Origin: Microlunatus speluncae
GTDB taxonomy: Bacteria > Actinomycetota > Actinomycetes > Propionibacteriales > Propionibacteriaceae
DNA: 64,000 bases
Direction of reading: 5' to 3'
Assembly (NCBI RefSeq): GCF_009299835.1
Contig: NZ_VKCZ01000021.1
Span: 310,001-374,000 of the forward strand
Shown one piece after another: positions 34,519 to 42,152 of this stretch. Made by a program: the position numbers and the translations under genes. The notes under the pieces are model-generated. The model saw only the letters and a program-made list of their open reading frames with translations. It did not search any database and was not told the origin of the DNA. Every line of letters begins with the position of its first letter. Position 1 is the first letter of the stretch.

Positions 34519-36408
34519 ATGATCGTGGCTACCGATAGGCCCGAGACCCCCGCCCCTTCGACCCGCCTCGCCGACCTGTTGCCACCGGAAGACGTGGCGG
34601 CGGCCCTGGCGGACACCCCGGCGCAACTGGCGCCGTCGATCGATGATCACGACCGGTGGGGCGCGGTGAGCGACTCCGACCGGGCCGAGATCATCCGCAC
34701 CGCCGAGGAGTTGTCGGGCCGGCCCTGGCCGGTGTTGTTGGCCAGCGAGTACGCGCGGTTCCACCTGGACGGCAATCGGACCGGCTACGAGGAACCGTAC
34801 TTCGAGCGCCGGTCGCGGCTGATCGCCGCCGCCCTGGCCGCCGCCCTGACCGGGGACGAGAAATGGGTCGCCGAGGCCGTCGACGGGATCGAGCTGATCT
34901 GCGACGAGCTGTCCTGGACGGTGCCGGCCCACGCCTGGAAGAACCGGGAACGCAACAGCCCGGTGCCGTCGCCGGATGATCTTGATCTTGATCTGTTCTG
35001 TGCCGAGACCGGCTCGGTGCTGGCCTGGACCGACCAGGTGCTGGCCCCCGCACTGGACCGGTACTCGGTGACGATCCGGCCGCGGCTGCGGGCCGAGGTG
35101 GTGCGGCGGGTGCTGGAGCCGTTCCGGGCCCGCCGGGACTGGCACTGGCTGACCCGGTCGGTGAACAACTGGAACCCGTGGATCCACTCCAACGTGCTGG
35201 CCGCGGCCCTGCTGCTGGATATCGACCCGGCATCGCGGACCGAGGTGGTCAATCTCGCCGTCACCGGCCTGGACATCTTCCTCGACTCCTACCACGCCGA
35301 CGGCGGCTGCGACGAGGGCGCGTCCTACTGGGGCCGGGCCGGCGGATCACTGGCCGACTGCCTGGCCCTGCTCTACGACGCGTCCGACGGCCGGCTGAAC
35401 GGCTTCACCCATCCCAAGGTGGAGCCGATCGCCAGCTACCTGCCGGCCATGCACATCGGCTCCGGTTGGTACGTGAACTTCGCCGACGGTCCCGCCCGGC
35501 AGCACGGCCGGACGACCGCGTACCCGCTGTTCCGGCTCGGCCAGGCGACCGGGAACGAGATCGTCGCCCGGCACGCCACCATGATCAACACCGGCGACGC
35601 CCCTCTGATCCAGCGGCTCTCCTCGTTCGGCCGGGTGTTGGGTGTGCTGTTCACCCCGGAGCTGGCCGACGTCGGCACGGACCGGCCGACCGATGATGAT
35701 CATTTCTGGTTCCCGCAGACCGAGGTGCTGTCGGCCCGGGTCGACGGGGTGGTGCTGGCCGCGAAGGGCGGTCACAACGCCGAATCGCACAACCACAACG
35801 ATGTCGGCAACGTCGTCGTCGCCGTCGACGGCGAACCGCTGGTCGTCGACATCGGCGTCGGCACCTACACCAAGCAGACCTTCAGCGCCGACCGCTACCA
35901 GATCTTCACGATGCAGAGCGAGTTCCACAACCTGCCGGTGATCAACGGCCACGGCCAGCTGCCCGGCGCCGACCGCCGCAGCCGCGGGATGACCGCGGAC
36001 CTCGGTCCGGGCCGGGTCGAGTCGTCGGTGGACATCGCCGACACCTACCCGGCCGAGGCCGGGATCGAGTCCTGGATCCGCGGCACCACGCTGGACGAAT
36101 CCGCCGTCGTGATCACCGACCGGTGGCAGCTCTCCGCGGCGCCGACCTCGTTGGTCTGGCACCTGATCGTCCGCGGCGACGTCACCCTGTCGCCGGGCAA
36201 GATCGACATCCCCGACCCGGCCGGCGGCCGCGGCCTGGTGATTGACTACCCCGCCGAACTGCTGGACTGCGCCACCCAGGCCATCGCGCTCACCGACCCG
36301 CGACTGAGCGACGTCTGGGGTCCGGAATTGACCCGCCTGGTGCTCACCGGCACCGCCGCGATCCGGACCGTCACCGGCTCCCTCACCCTCACCCTCACGC
36401 CGACCTGA
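34519..36408 (+). CDS. Heparinase II/III-family protein
   Basis: This 629-residue protein has an N-terminal alpha/alpha toroid (about 1-370; WHWLTRSVNNWNPWIHSN, DEGASYWGRAGGSL) and a C-terminal beta-sheet domain beginning near SHNHNDVGNVVV. These are the hallmarks of polysaccharide lyases acting on uronic-acid-containing glycans. No signal peptide is visible, so a cytosolic oligosaccharide lyase is likely. The target sugar is unknown. It is monocistronic, preceded by a palindromic operator and followed by a repeat-rich gap. Confidence 0.85.
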   Translation: MIVATDRPETPAPSTRLADLLPPEDVAAALADTPAQLAPSIDDHDRWGAVSDSDRAEIIRTAEELSGRPWPVLLASEYARFHLDGNRTGYEEPYFERRSRLIAAALAAALTGDEKWVAEAVDGIELICDELSWTVPAHAWKNRERNSPVPSPDDLDLDLFCAETGSVLAWTDQVLAPALDRYSVTIRPRLRAEVVRRVLEPFRARRDWHWLTRSVNNWNPWIHSNVLAAALLLDIDPASRTEVVNLAVTGLDIFLDSYHADGGCDEGASYWGRAGGSLADCLALLYDASDGRLNGFTHPKVEPIASYLPAMHIGSGWYVNFADGPARQHGRTTAYPLFRLGQATGNEIVARHATMINTGDAPLIQRLSSFGRVLGVLFTPELADVGTDRPTDDDHFWFPQTEVLSARVDGVVLAAKGGHNAESHNHNDVGNVVVAVDGEPLVVDIGVGTYTKQTFSADRYQIFTMQSEFHNLPVINGHGQLPGADRRSRGMTADLGPGRVESSVDIADTYPAEAGIESWIRGTTLDESAVVITDRWQLSAAPTSLVWHLIVRGDVTLSPGKIDIPDPAGGRGLVIDYPAELLDCATQAIALTDPRLSDVWGPELTRLVLTGTAAIRTVTGSLTLTLTPT

Positions 36409-36573
36409 CGCATGATCACCGCCGCGGGCGGCGAGTTGGCCCGCAGTCCCGGCGGTGGTTGCGTCGAGCCCCCGGACTCGGGATCCGCGCGCGCCGCTGC
36501 GCGGCAAAGACGCACCAAGGAGGGCAGGTTCGGGCGCGAGTAGCTCAGGTCCGCCCCCTCATGTTCTCAACGC

Positions 36574-36634
36574 GTCGAGAGTGACCTTTCCCACGCAGAA
36601 TCGGCGATTCTAGGTGGAAAGGGTCACTCTCGAC
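36574..36634. repeat. Palindrome GTCGAGAGTGACC
   Basis: GTCGAGAGTGACC(TTTCCCA) at 36574-36593 pairs with (TGGAAAG)GGTCACTCTCGAC at 36615-36634. No second copy was seen in the window. Confidence 0.8.
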
Positions 36635-36680
36635 GTCATCCGCCAAGGGCCGCGGCGACTCCCCGGATGGGCGTTCCGGT

Positions 36681-36710
36681 GGTTCGCTCCCTGAGCTTGT
36701 CGAACGGCAG
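36681..36710. repeat. Dispersed repeat family C, degenerate copy
   Basis: TCCCTGAGCTTGTCGAACGG, one or two bases off the core, 40 bases before a family E module as in the 16726 arm. Confidence 0.75.
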
Positions 36711-36750
36711 GCCAGCTGGCTGCCCCTTGGGTTTCGGCCTGGCGGCCGGA

Positions 36751-36770
36751 AAGGACGCGCCAAGGACGGG
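36751..36770. repeat. Family E module
   Basis: GACGCGCCAAGGACGGG is shared with 16805-16822, 17167-17184, 36963-36981 (inverted) and 43749-43768. Confidence 0.8.
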
Positions 36771-37082
36771 CGGGTCAGGGCGGCGGGTCGCATTAGGCGG
36801 CCGGATGTCGGTGTTGGCGGCGGACGTCGCCGGGTGGGCATCGGCCGTGACGTTTCTCGGCCGTTATGTGCGGGCGCCGGTCGAGCCGGGAGTCACAGCC
36901 GATGATCCCGGCAGCAGCGCAACCGGTACCCGGCCGGACGTTCTCAGGAATGCCGCAACCCACCCGTCCTTGGCGCGTCTTTTAGTTCTCGGCACACACC
37001 GAGCGGACTTGCACGGCCGGCCGACCTCGAGCGGGCGAAGTCTGTCGGCTCGGGCCCACTCGATGGATGCACCTGGCTGGAC

Positions 37083-37160
37083 TGTCGCGAAAGCTCTTCG
37101 TCCGGGAAGGTTCCACGTGGCAATGGCGGTTTTCGCCCCGCACGAAGAGATCTCGCGACA
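37083..37160. repeat. Imperfect stem-loop
   Basis: Arms 37083-37101 (TGTCGCGAAAGCTCTTCGT) and 37142-37160 (ACGAAGAGATCTCGCGACA) pair at most positions around a 40-base loop. It lies far from any gene start. Confidence 0.6.
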
Positions 37161-37477
37161 CACGACCAAGATCACCGGTGGATCCGGCCTCAGGACGAAC
37201 CACCCGACGTTCGACCCCAGACCTCACCGCAGCGCGCTGGGGGCCGCATCACCTGGCGAACCGGAAGCCGGCAGACCAGCCAAACTGACGCCAAACCTCG
37301 CCCTCCTCGCTGCCAAGAAAGGCGACCACGCTCGAAGCTGCAGCGCGGCACTCGAATACGATCACCCGCTCAGGTCGCGCGCGCAGGCTCCGAACCAAGC
37401 TCGGCGCACCGTGCAGCGGCATCGAGCAATCGTGATCATGACCTGCCGAGCACAAGACCTGCAGTGCGGGGCTGGGC

Positions 37478-37819
37478 TCAGGGAGTGACGTTGCCGCCGA
37501 TTCCGGTCTCATTGCCGTCGGCGTCGTGGAAGACGTACTTCCAGGTCGTGCCGTGCTTCTCCACGTCGACCGGCTCCAGGCCGCGTTCGGCGATCTTCGC
37601 GACCTCGGCCAACGGGTCGTCGACCCAGATCATGCCGACGCCGCCGCCGGCCCGATCAAGGTCCTGGATGATGTAGACGTAGCGATCCTCGGCCAGCTGC
37701 CAGACCGCCTCGATGTCGTTCGGATAGAACGCGGGCTCGGTGCCCAACAGTCGTCGATACCAGTCCAACGCCGTCGGGTAGTCCCGGACGGGAATGCCCG
37801 CGAAGATTCCTACTGCCAT
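37478..37819 (-). CDS. VOC-family (glyoxalase-like) protein
   Basis: This 113-residue protein is a single vicinal-oxygen-chelate half-domain pair (MAVGIFAGIPVRDYPTALDWYRRLLG; WVDDPLAEVAKIAERG). Such proteins include glyoxalases, dioxygenases and drug-binding proteins; the function is not decided. It is preceded by a 20-base operator-like palindrome (37856-37875) in an AT-rich leader. Confidence 0.85.
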   Translation of the reverse strand: MAVGIFAGIPVRDYPTALDWYRRLLGTEPAFYPNDIEAVWQLAEDRYVYIIQDLDRAGGGVGMIWVDDPLAEVAKIAERGLEPVDVEKHGTTWKYVFHDADGNETGIGGNVTP

Positions 37820-37855
37820 GCCTGCTCCTGATCGTTGTGTCCTCCCACACCATCA

Positions 37856-37875
37856 TTGACAACTATTTTTGTCAA
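37856..37875. promoter_or_regulatory. Operator-like palindrome TTGACAA-N6-TTGTCAA
   Basis: Perfect 7-base arms lie 37 bases upstream of the VOC gene in an otherwise AT-rich stretch. A related repeat occurs at 38496-38516 between the second VOC gene and the MpaB-like gene. It is typical in size for ArsR, MarR or TetR binding. Confidence 0.7.
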
Positions 37876-37898
37876 GGCGTGAAACGATCATCACCCTG

Positions 37899-37924
37899 GC
37901 CCCTTCGACAGGCTCAGGGAACAG
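37899..37924. repeat. Dispersed repeat family C copy
   Basis: CCCTTCGACAGGCTCAGGGA, between the second VOC gene and the operator of the first. Confidence 0.85.
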
Positions 37925-37933
37925 ACACTGCAG

Positions 37934-38425
37934 TCAGGCAGGGAGGCTGATGCCGATGCCGCCGCGGGTGTCCCGGCCGTAGCGGGTGATCTCGGCTGCC
38001 AGGTCGAGTGGGGCGACACCGAGTTGCTCGTCGCCGGTCAGCAGGTCGCGCGGGACGAGCCAGACGATCTCGAACTCCAGACCGTCGGGATCCCTGCCGT
38101 ACAAGGACTTCGTGGCGCCGTGATCAGAGGCTCCGACCAGCGCGCCGGCCTCGCTGAGCCGTCCCCTGATCTGCTCAAGATCACCGAGGGTGCCGACCTC
38201 CCAGGCCAGGTGATACAGCCCGATTCCGGCGACCGGGGTGGCCGCCGGATTGCGGGCCTGGAACAGGCCGAGATCATGATCATTGGTGGAGTCGGCGGCG
38301 CGCAGGAACGCGGCCCCGGGCAGTTCGGCGATCACGGTGAACCCGAGCACCTCGGCGTAGAAGCCCACCGACCGGGCCAGCTCGCCGACGTACAGCACGG
38401 CATGGTTCAACTGATGAATGCCCAC
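37934..38425 (-). CDS. VOC-family dioxygenase-like protein
   Basis: This 163-residue protein has VOC repeats LNHAVLYVGELARSVGFYAEVLGF and LYHLAWEVGTLGDLEQIRG with metal-ligand candidates H8, H73 and Glu in LEFEIVW. It resembles small catechol-2,3-dioxygenase-like proteins of actinobacteria. It is divergent from the MpaB-like gene, sharing a 118-base gap with an operator-like inverted repeat. Confidence 0.85.
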   Translation of the reverse strand: MGIHQLNHAVLYVGELARSVGFYAEVLGFTVIAELPGAAFLRAADSTNDHDLGLFQARNPAATPVAGIGLYHLAWEVGTLGDLEQIRGRLSEAGALVGASDHGATKSLYGRDPDGLEFEIVWLVPRDLLTGDEQLGVAPLDLAAEITRYGRDTRGGIGISLPA

Positions 38426-38495
38426 GATTCCTCCACTTTGCTTGATGCTTCAACTACATCCTACCGCGCTCACCTCAGGCCCGGATCAGAGGATA

Positions 38496-38516
38496 ATTTG
38501 GCAGCTATTGTCAAAT
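38496..38516. promoter_or_regulatory. Operator-like repeat ATTTGGCA-N5-TGTCAAAT
   Basis: Seven of eight arm positions pair. It overlaps the -35 of the MpaB-like promoter and the probable promoter of the divergent VOC gene. It is related in sequence to the palindrome at 37856-37875. Confidence 0.6.
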
Positions 38517-38536
38517 GTCTGAGACTGACATAATCT
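38508..38536 (+). promoter_or_regulatory. Strong leaderless promoter of the MpaB-like gene
   Basis: -35 TTGTCA (38508-38513), 17-base spacer, -10 TAATCT (38531-38536), then 7 bases to the ATG. A 9-base palindrome GTCTGAGAC (38517-38525) fills the spacer and may bind the co-transcribed TetR. Confidence 0.7.
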
Positions 38537-38543
38537 GGCCGGC

Positions 38544-39377
38544 ATGGTGGCGACCGAAGAACTGCTCCGCAGCTTGCACCCGGAGCGCGACTACGAGCAG
38601 ATGTTCCTCATGCTGCAGCAGGAGTTCCCGACCCCGATGGCGCTGGCCATGGCCGACCTCACGTTGCGTACGTTCTGCGTGCCCGCGATGAGCCGGCTGA
38701 TGGTCGAGACCGGCGAGTTCACCCGGCGCGGGGTCAAGCGGATGGTGGACACCTCGATCCTGCAATCGCAGTGGGACCGGAACGGGCTGGATTCGCCCGA
38801 GGGCCGGGCGGCGCTCAGCCGGGTGAACCGGATCCATGCCCGCTACGACATCGCCGCCGAGCACTTCACCTTCGTGCTCGCCGTCGACACCGTCATCCCG
38901 ATCCGCTACGCCGAGCGGTACGGCTGGCGCCGGATCACCCCGGCCGAGAAGGCGGCGATGCACGCCTTCCGGGCCGAGCAGGGCCGCCGGATGAACATCC
39001 AGGACTTCCCACCGACCTACGATCAGACGGCCCGCTTCCTGGACGAGTACGAGCAGCGGACGTACGCGTACACGAAGGCCAACGAGGAGCTCGCCGTCGC
39101 AGCCGTCGCAGCGATCCTGGAGACGGCCGGCCTGACCGGACGCTCCGCCGCGCTGACCCGGCAGCTGCTCCTGGCGACGATCCCGCCGCGGGTGCTGGAG
39201 GCGTGTGGGCTGCCGCCCGTGCCGCGATGGCAGCGGCGGATCGCCGACGGCCTGGCCCGGGCGATGTCCCGGGCCGACCGGCGGCGCCGGTCCACCGACG
39301 ACCTCGACGACCTGCCGGCGATCAAGCTGCTCTATCCGAACGGCTACCGGATCCCCGACCTCGGGCCGGGCGAATGA
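38544..39377 (+). CDS. MpaB-like oxygenase (DUF2236)
   Basis: This 277-residue protein of the MpaB/latex-clearing-related family includes haem oxygenases. The signature region is VNRIHARYDIAAEHFTFVLA followed by IRYAERYGWRRITPAEK. The substrate is unknown. The stop overlaps the next TetR start (ATGA), so enzyme and regulator are coupled. Confidence 0.82.
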   Translation: MVATEELLRSLHPERDYEQMFLMLQQEFPTPMALAMADLTLRTFCVPAMSRLMVETGEFTRRGVKRMVDTSILQSQWDRNGLDSPEGRAALSRVNRIHARYDIAAEHFTFVLAVDTVIPIRYAERYGWRRITPAEKAAMHAFRAEQGRRMNIQDFPPTYDQTARFLDEYEQRTYAYTKANEELAVAAVAAILETAGLTGRSAALTRQLLLATIPPRVLEACGLPPVPRWQRRIADGLARAMSRADRRRRSTDDLDDLPAIKLLYPNGYRIPDLGPGE

Positions 39378-39955
39378 CCGCCGAGGGGCTGCGGGAGCGG
39401 AAGAAGCGGCAGACCCGCGACGCGCTGATCGACGCCGCGCTCGAGCTGTTCGACAGCAAGGGCTTCGGCCGGACCACGGTGGACGAGATCGCGGCCGCCG
39501 TCTACGTGTCGCCGCGGACCTTCGCCCGCTACTTCGAGTCCAAGGAGGATGTCGCGCTGACCGCGCAACTCCGGGTCGACGAGGACTATCTGGAGCGGCT
39601 GTCCGCCCGACCCGCCGAGCCACTGGTCGACGGGCTCGCCGGCGCCGCCGACGAGGTCCTGGCCGAACTGATCGCGGACGAGCCGCGCTGGGACCAGTTC
39701 CTGCGCAGCCTCCCGGTGATCGCGTCCAGCCCGGCGCTGACCGGTCGCTATCTGGAGCGCCAGGATCGGCTGCAGCAGGAGTGGCTCGATCGCCGGGCCG
39801 GCGCCGACCGGCTGCGGCTGCGGCTCGCCCTCGGCTGGGCCAGCATCACCCTCTATGTCGCGCTGGACGAGTGGGCACGATCCGGCAGCGCCGACCCGGC
39901 CGCCCTGCGGGCTCAGGTCGCCGAAGCCTTCCGGCTGCTCGAGCACGGCTCCTGA
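39374..39955 (+). CDS. TetR-family regulator
   Basis: This 193-residue regulator has an N-terminal HTH (RQTRDALIDAALELFDSKGF; TVDEIAAAVYVSPRTFARYF) of the TetR type and a C-terminal helical ligand domain. It overlaps the MpaB-like gene by four bases and probably controls that operon through the palindromes at 38496-38525. Longer forms of this frame run through the upstream gene and were rejected. Confidence 0.9.
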   Translation: MTAEGLRERKKRQTRDALIDAALELFDSKGFGRTTVDEIAAAVYVSPRTFARYFESKEDVALTAQLRVDEDYLERLSARPAEPLVDGLAGAADEVLAELIADEPRWDQFLRSLPVIASSPALTGRYLERQDRLQQEWLDRRAGADRLRLRLALGWASITLYVALDEWARSGSADPAALRAQVAEAFRLLEHGS

Positions 39956-39985
39956 CCTGCCGTTGGGACCAACGCCCGACTGGCC

Positions 39986-40019
39986 TGCCCTTCGACAAGC
40001 TCAGGGAACCGAACAAGCG
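39986..40019. repeat. Dispersed repeat family C copy
   Basis: CCTTCGACAAGCTCAGGGA, inverted relative to 40044-40075. The two face each other after the TetR stop and could pair as a hairpin. Confidence 0.8.
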
Positions 40020-40043
40020 CTTGCGGGCCAATCACGAGGGCCT

Positions 40044-40075
40044 GTTTCGTTCCCTGAGCTTGTCGAAGGGGCAAG
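40044..40075. repeat. Dispersed repeat family C copy
   Basis: TTCCCTGAGCTTGTCGAAGGG; partner of 39986-40019, between convergent genes. Confidence 0.8.
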
Positions 40076-40108
40076 CCGGTTGTTCCCGGCGCGCGGCACC
40101 CTCGTGGA

Positions 40109-41038
40109 TCAGAGCAACGCGGCGAGCCGGGCGGCGGCGGCGTAGCGGCGGCGGGTACGCTCCGGCGCGGGCGGTGTCCCGCCCGCCTCGACCACGGCCA
40201 GCGGGGTGGCCAGCCGGCGCAGCGCCTCGAGCACCAGAGCGGTCCACGGCAGCGACCGGTCCGCGCTGAGTGCCTCCGTGCCGTACGCCGCGAAGCTTTC
40301 CTCGATCTCGGTCCGCTGACGGTCGCGGTCCGCCGCCGGGCTCGTGCCCAGCAGTTGGCCGAAGTAGACGGCCGAAGCGAGGCCGAGCAGCACGGTGTCG
40401 TGGAACGGGGTGAAGTCGATCACGGCGAGCACCGCCTCTCCGTCGAACAGGACGTTGTCCGGGCCCAGATCGCCGTGGACGAGCTGCCGAGGTTGGGCCG
40501 CGAGAGTGGCCGCGCCGTCGGCCAGGAGGTCGAGCAGTCGCCGTACCGGCGCCGGATCGAGCCCGTCCGGGGCGTGTCGGGCGAAGAGTCCCGGCAGTTC
40601 GGTGAGCAGGTAGTCGGTCCGCACCACTCGGGCCCAGACCGTGTCCCGGGCAGCCAGCTCCGATGGCGGCGTGATCGCGGCGAGGGCCCGATCATGATCG
40701 GCCAGCCAGCGCATCAGGTTGAGCGTCCGAGTCCGGTCGAGGGGGTCGACGATCATGCCGGGCAGGAACTCCTGGACGGCGTGGCCGGAGCTCGCCAGCA
40801 ACTCGCCGCCCGGCCGGCGGTGCTGGCGGGCCTGCCGGATCCCCTGCCGATTCAGGTGCTGCTCGACCTCGGCGTACAACTCGACGTCGAGCCGGTCCCA
40901 CGGTCGCTTGATCACGTACGCGCCGCGCTCGGTCCGGAGCTTGATCACGTCATGACCGCCACCCGGCAGCCGGCCCGAGTTGATCACCGGCCCCAGCCCG
41001 AACTCCCCGACGACGACCTCGAGGTCCGCCGTGGACAC
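40109..41038 (-). CDS. APH-family phosphotransferase/kinase
   Basis: This 309-residue kinase-fold protein has the catalytic loop LVHGDLGPDNVLFD and the metal motif VIDFTPF, as in aminoglycoside and homoserine/choline kinases. The N-lobe Lys is in YVIKRPWDRL. The family phosphorylates small alcohols; nothing indicates true antibiotic resistance. It lies 7 bases after the ccsB stop on the same strand, so it is probably co-transcribed with ccsB. Confidence 0.85.
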   Translation of the reverse strand: MSTADLEVVVGEFGLGPVINSGRLPGGGHDVIKLRTERGAYVIKRPWDRLDVELYAEVEQHLNRQGIRQARQHRRPGGELLASSGHAVQEFLPGMIVDPLDRTRTLNLMRWLADHDRALAAITPPSELAARDTVWARVVRTDYLLTELPGLFARHAPDGLDPAPVRRLLDLLADGAATLAAQPRQLVHGDLGPDNVLFDGEAVLAVIDFTPFHDTVLLGLASAVYFGQLLGTSPAADRDRQRTEIEESFAAYGTEALSADRSLPWTALVLEALRRLATPLAVVEAGGTPPAPERTRRRYAAAARLAALL

Positions 41039-41045
41039 CGCGCGA

Positions 41046-42011
41046 TCAGACGCCGGCGTACGAATGCAGGCCGGAGAACAGCAGGTTGACGCCGATGAAG
41101 TTGAACCAGAACGAGACCAGCCCGATGATCGCGATCACCGCGGCCTTGACGCCGCGCCAGCCGGCGGTGGACCGGGCGTGCAGATAGCAGGCGTAGATCA
41201 CCCAGGTGACCAGAGCCCAGGTCTCCTTGGGATCCCAGCCCCAGTAGCGACCCCAGGCATACTCGGCCCAGACTGCGCCGGCCGCGACCGCGAAGGTCCA
41301 GAGCGGGAAGGCGAAGGCGTGGAAGCGGTAGGCGTAAAGATCAAGCCGCTGCGCCGACGGCAGCTTGGCCAGATAGCCGGTGACCGTACCCTTGGCCTCG
41401 ACCCGGTGCTTGATCAAATAGAAGATCGACAACAGCGCGCCGATGTTGAACGCGGCCCCGCAGACCGCGGCGGCGACGATATGGATCAGGAACCAGACCG
41501 AATGCAGGGCCGGCACCATCGGTGCGACCCCGACGTAGAAGACGGTGGCGGCGAGGCCGTTGCCGATCGTGGCCAGCAGGGTGACCGGCAGCCCGAGCCA
41601 GCGAGCGCCGACCACCTTGACCATGATCAGATACGCGGCGACGGCGAGCACCATCGCGCTGATCGTGAACTCGTACATGTTGGCCCAGGGCGCCCGCCCG
41701 GCCGCGACGCCGCGGAGCACCGTGCCGGCCAGGCTGAGCCCCAACCCGATCACGGTCAGGCCGAGCCCGACCCGGCCGAATGTCTCCACCCGCTCCGACC
41801 GGACCTCGTCGCCGCCGCCGTCCGTCCCGCTCCGGCCGAGGGATTCGGGTCCCGCGGTCGAGCCGACCGTGGCACCGACCAGTTCGCGGACCGGTTGCGC
41901 CGGCGCGAGCCGGCGGGCGGTGGCCCATTCGGCCGCGTGCGCCAGCAGCGCCAGCAGGTAGACCACGACCGCGGAGACGATCGCGAGGCTGGAGTAGTAC
42001 TCGAAATCCAT
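41046..42011 (-). CDS. ccsB: Cytochrome c biogenesis protein CcsB (ResC-type)
   Basis: This 321-residue membrane protein, with ResB, moves haem across the membrane and attaches it to apocytochrome c. It has about eight helices and the WWD-type motif WGRYWGWDPKETWAL, plus conserved His in VWFLIHIV and YRFHAFAFP. The ATG at 42011 was chosen; the extension to 42074 lacks family features. It is separated from its usual partner resB by an M1 peptidase gene on the other strand. Confidence 0.92.
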   Translation of the reverse strand: MDFEYYSSLAIVSAVVVYLLALLAHAAEWATARRLAPAQPVRELVGATVGSTAGPESLGRSGTDGGGDEVRSERVETFGRVGLGLTVIGLGLSLAGTVLRGVAAGRAPWANMYEFTISAMVLAVAAYLIMVKVVGARWLGLPVTLLATIGNGLAATVFYVGVAPMVPALHSVWFLIHIVAAAVCGAAFNIGALLSIFYLIKHRVEAKGTVTGYLAKLPSAQRLDLYAYRFHAFAFPLWTFAVAAGAVWAEYAWGRYWGWDPKETWALVTWVIYACYLHARSTAGWRGVKAAVIAIIGLVSFWFNFIGVNLLFSGLHSYAGV

Positions 42012-42152
42012 GGTGAGTCGTTCCCTCGCTCGTCGGGATCCCCGGACCGGGCGGACCGGCTCCGACCGGCTCATCCTACGGCGGCCCTCAGCGCACTAGG
42101 GTGGTGGGCCGAAGTGGGCGAGGCGGGTTCAACACTGATGAGGAGCTACTCG

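Larger units (their letters stand above)
36409..37477. other. Gene-poor repeat-rich intergenic region
   Basis: About 1.07 kb with no credible gene; its open frames have no family resemblance and no ribosome sites. It contains a degenerate family E module (36506-36528), a palindrome (36574-36634), a family C copy (36681-36710), two opposed family E modules (36751-36770 and 36963-36981) and a large imperfect stem (37083-37160). The composition is lower in GC after 37000. Confidence 0.75.

Noticed and set aside
36667-37488. A 273-codon open frame after the heparinase-like gene
   Set aside because: It begins in a repeat copy, contains repeat-derived peptides and has no conserved motif.
40109-41038. 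Aminoglycoside resistance gene
   Set aside because: Only the general kinase fold is recognisable; its place next to ccsB gives no support for antibiotic resistance.
40980-42152. Long open frame upstream of the M1 peptidase signal peptide
   Set aside because: It runs antisense through ccsB with low-complexity composition; the signal peptide and ribosome site place the true start at 42153.
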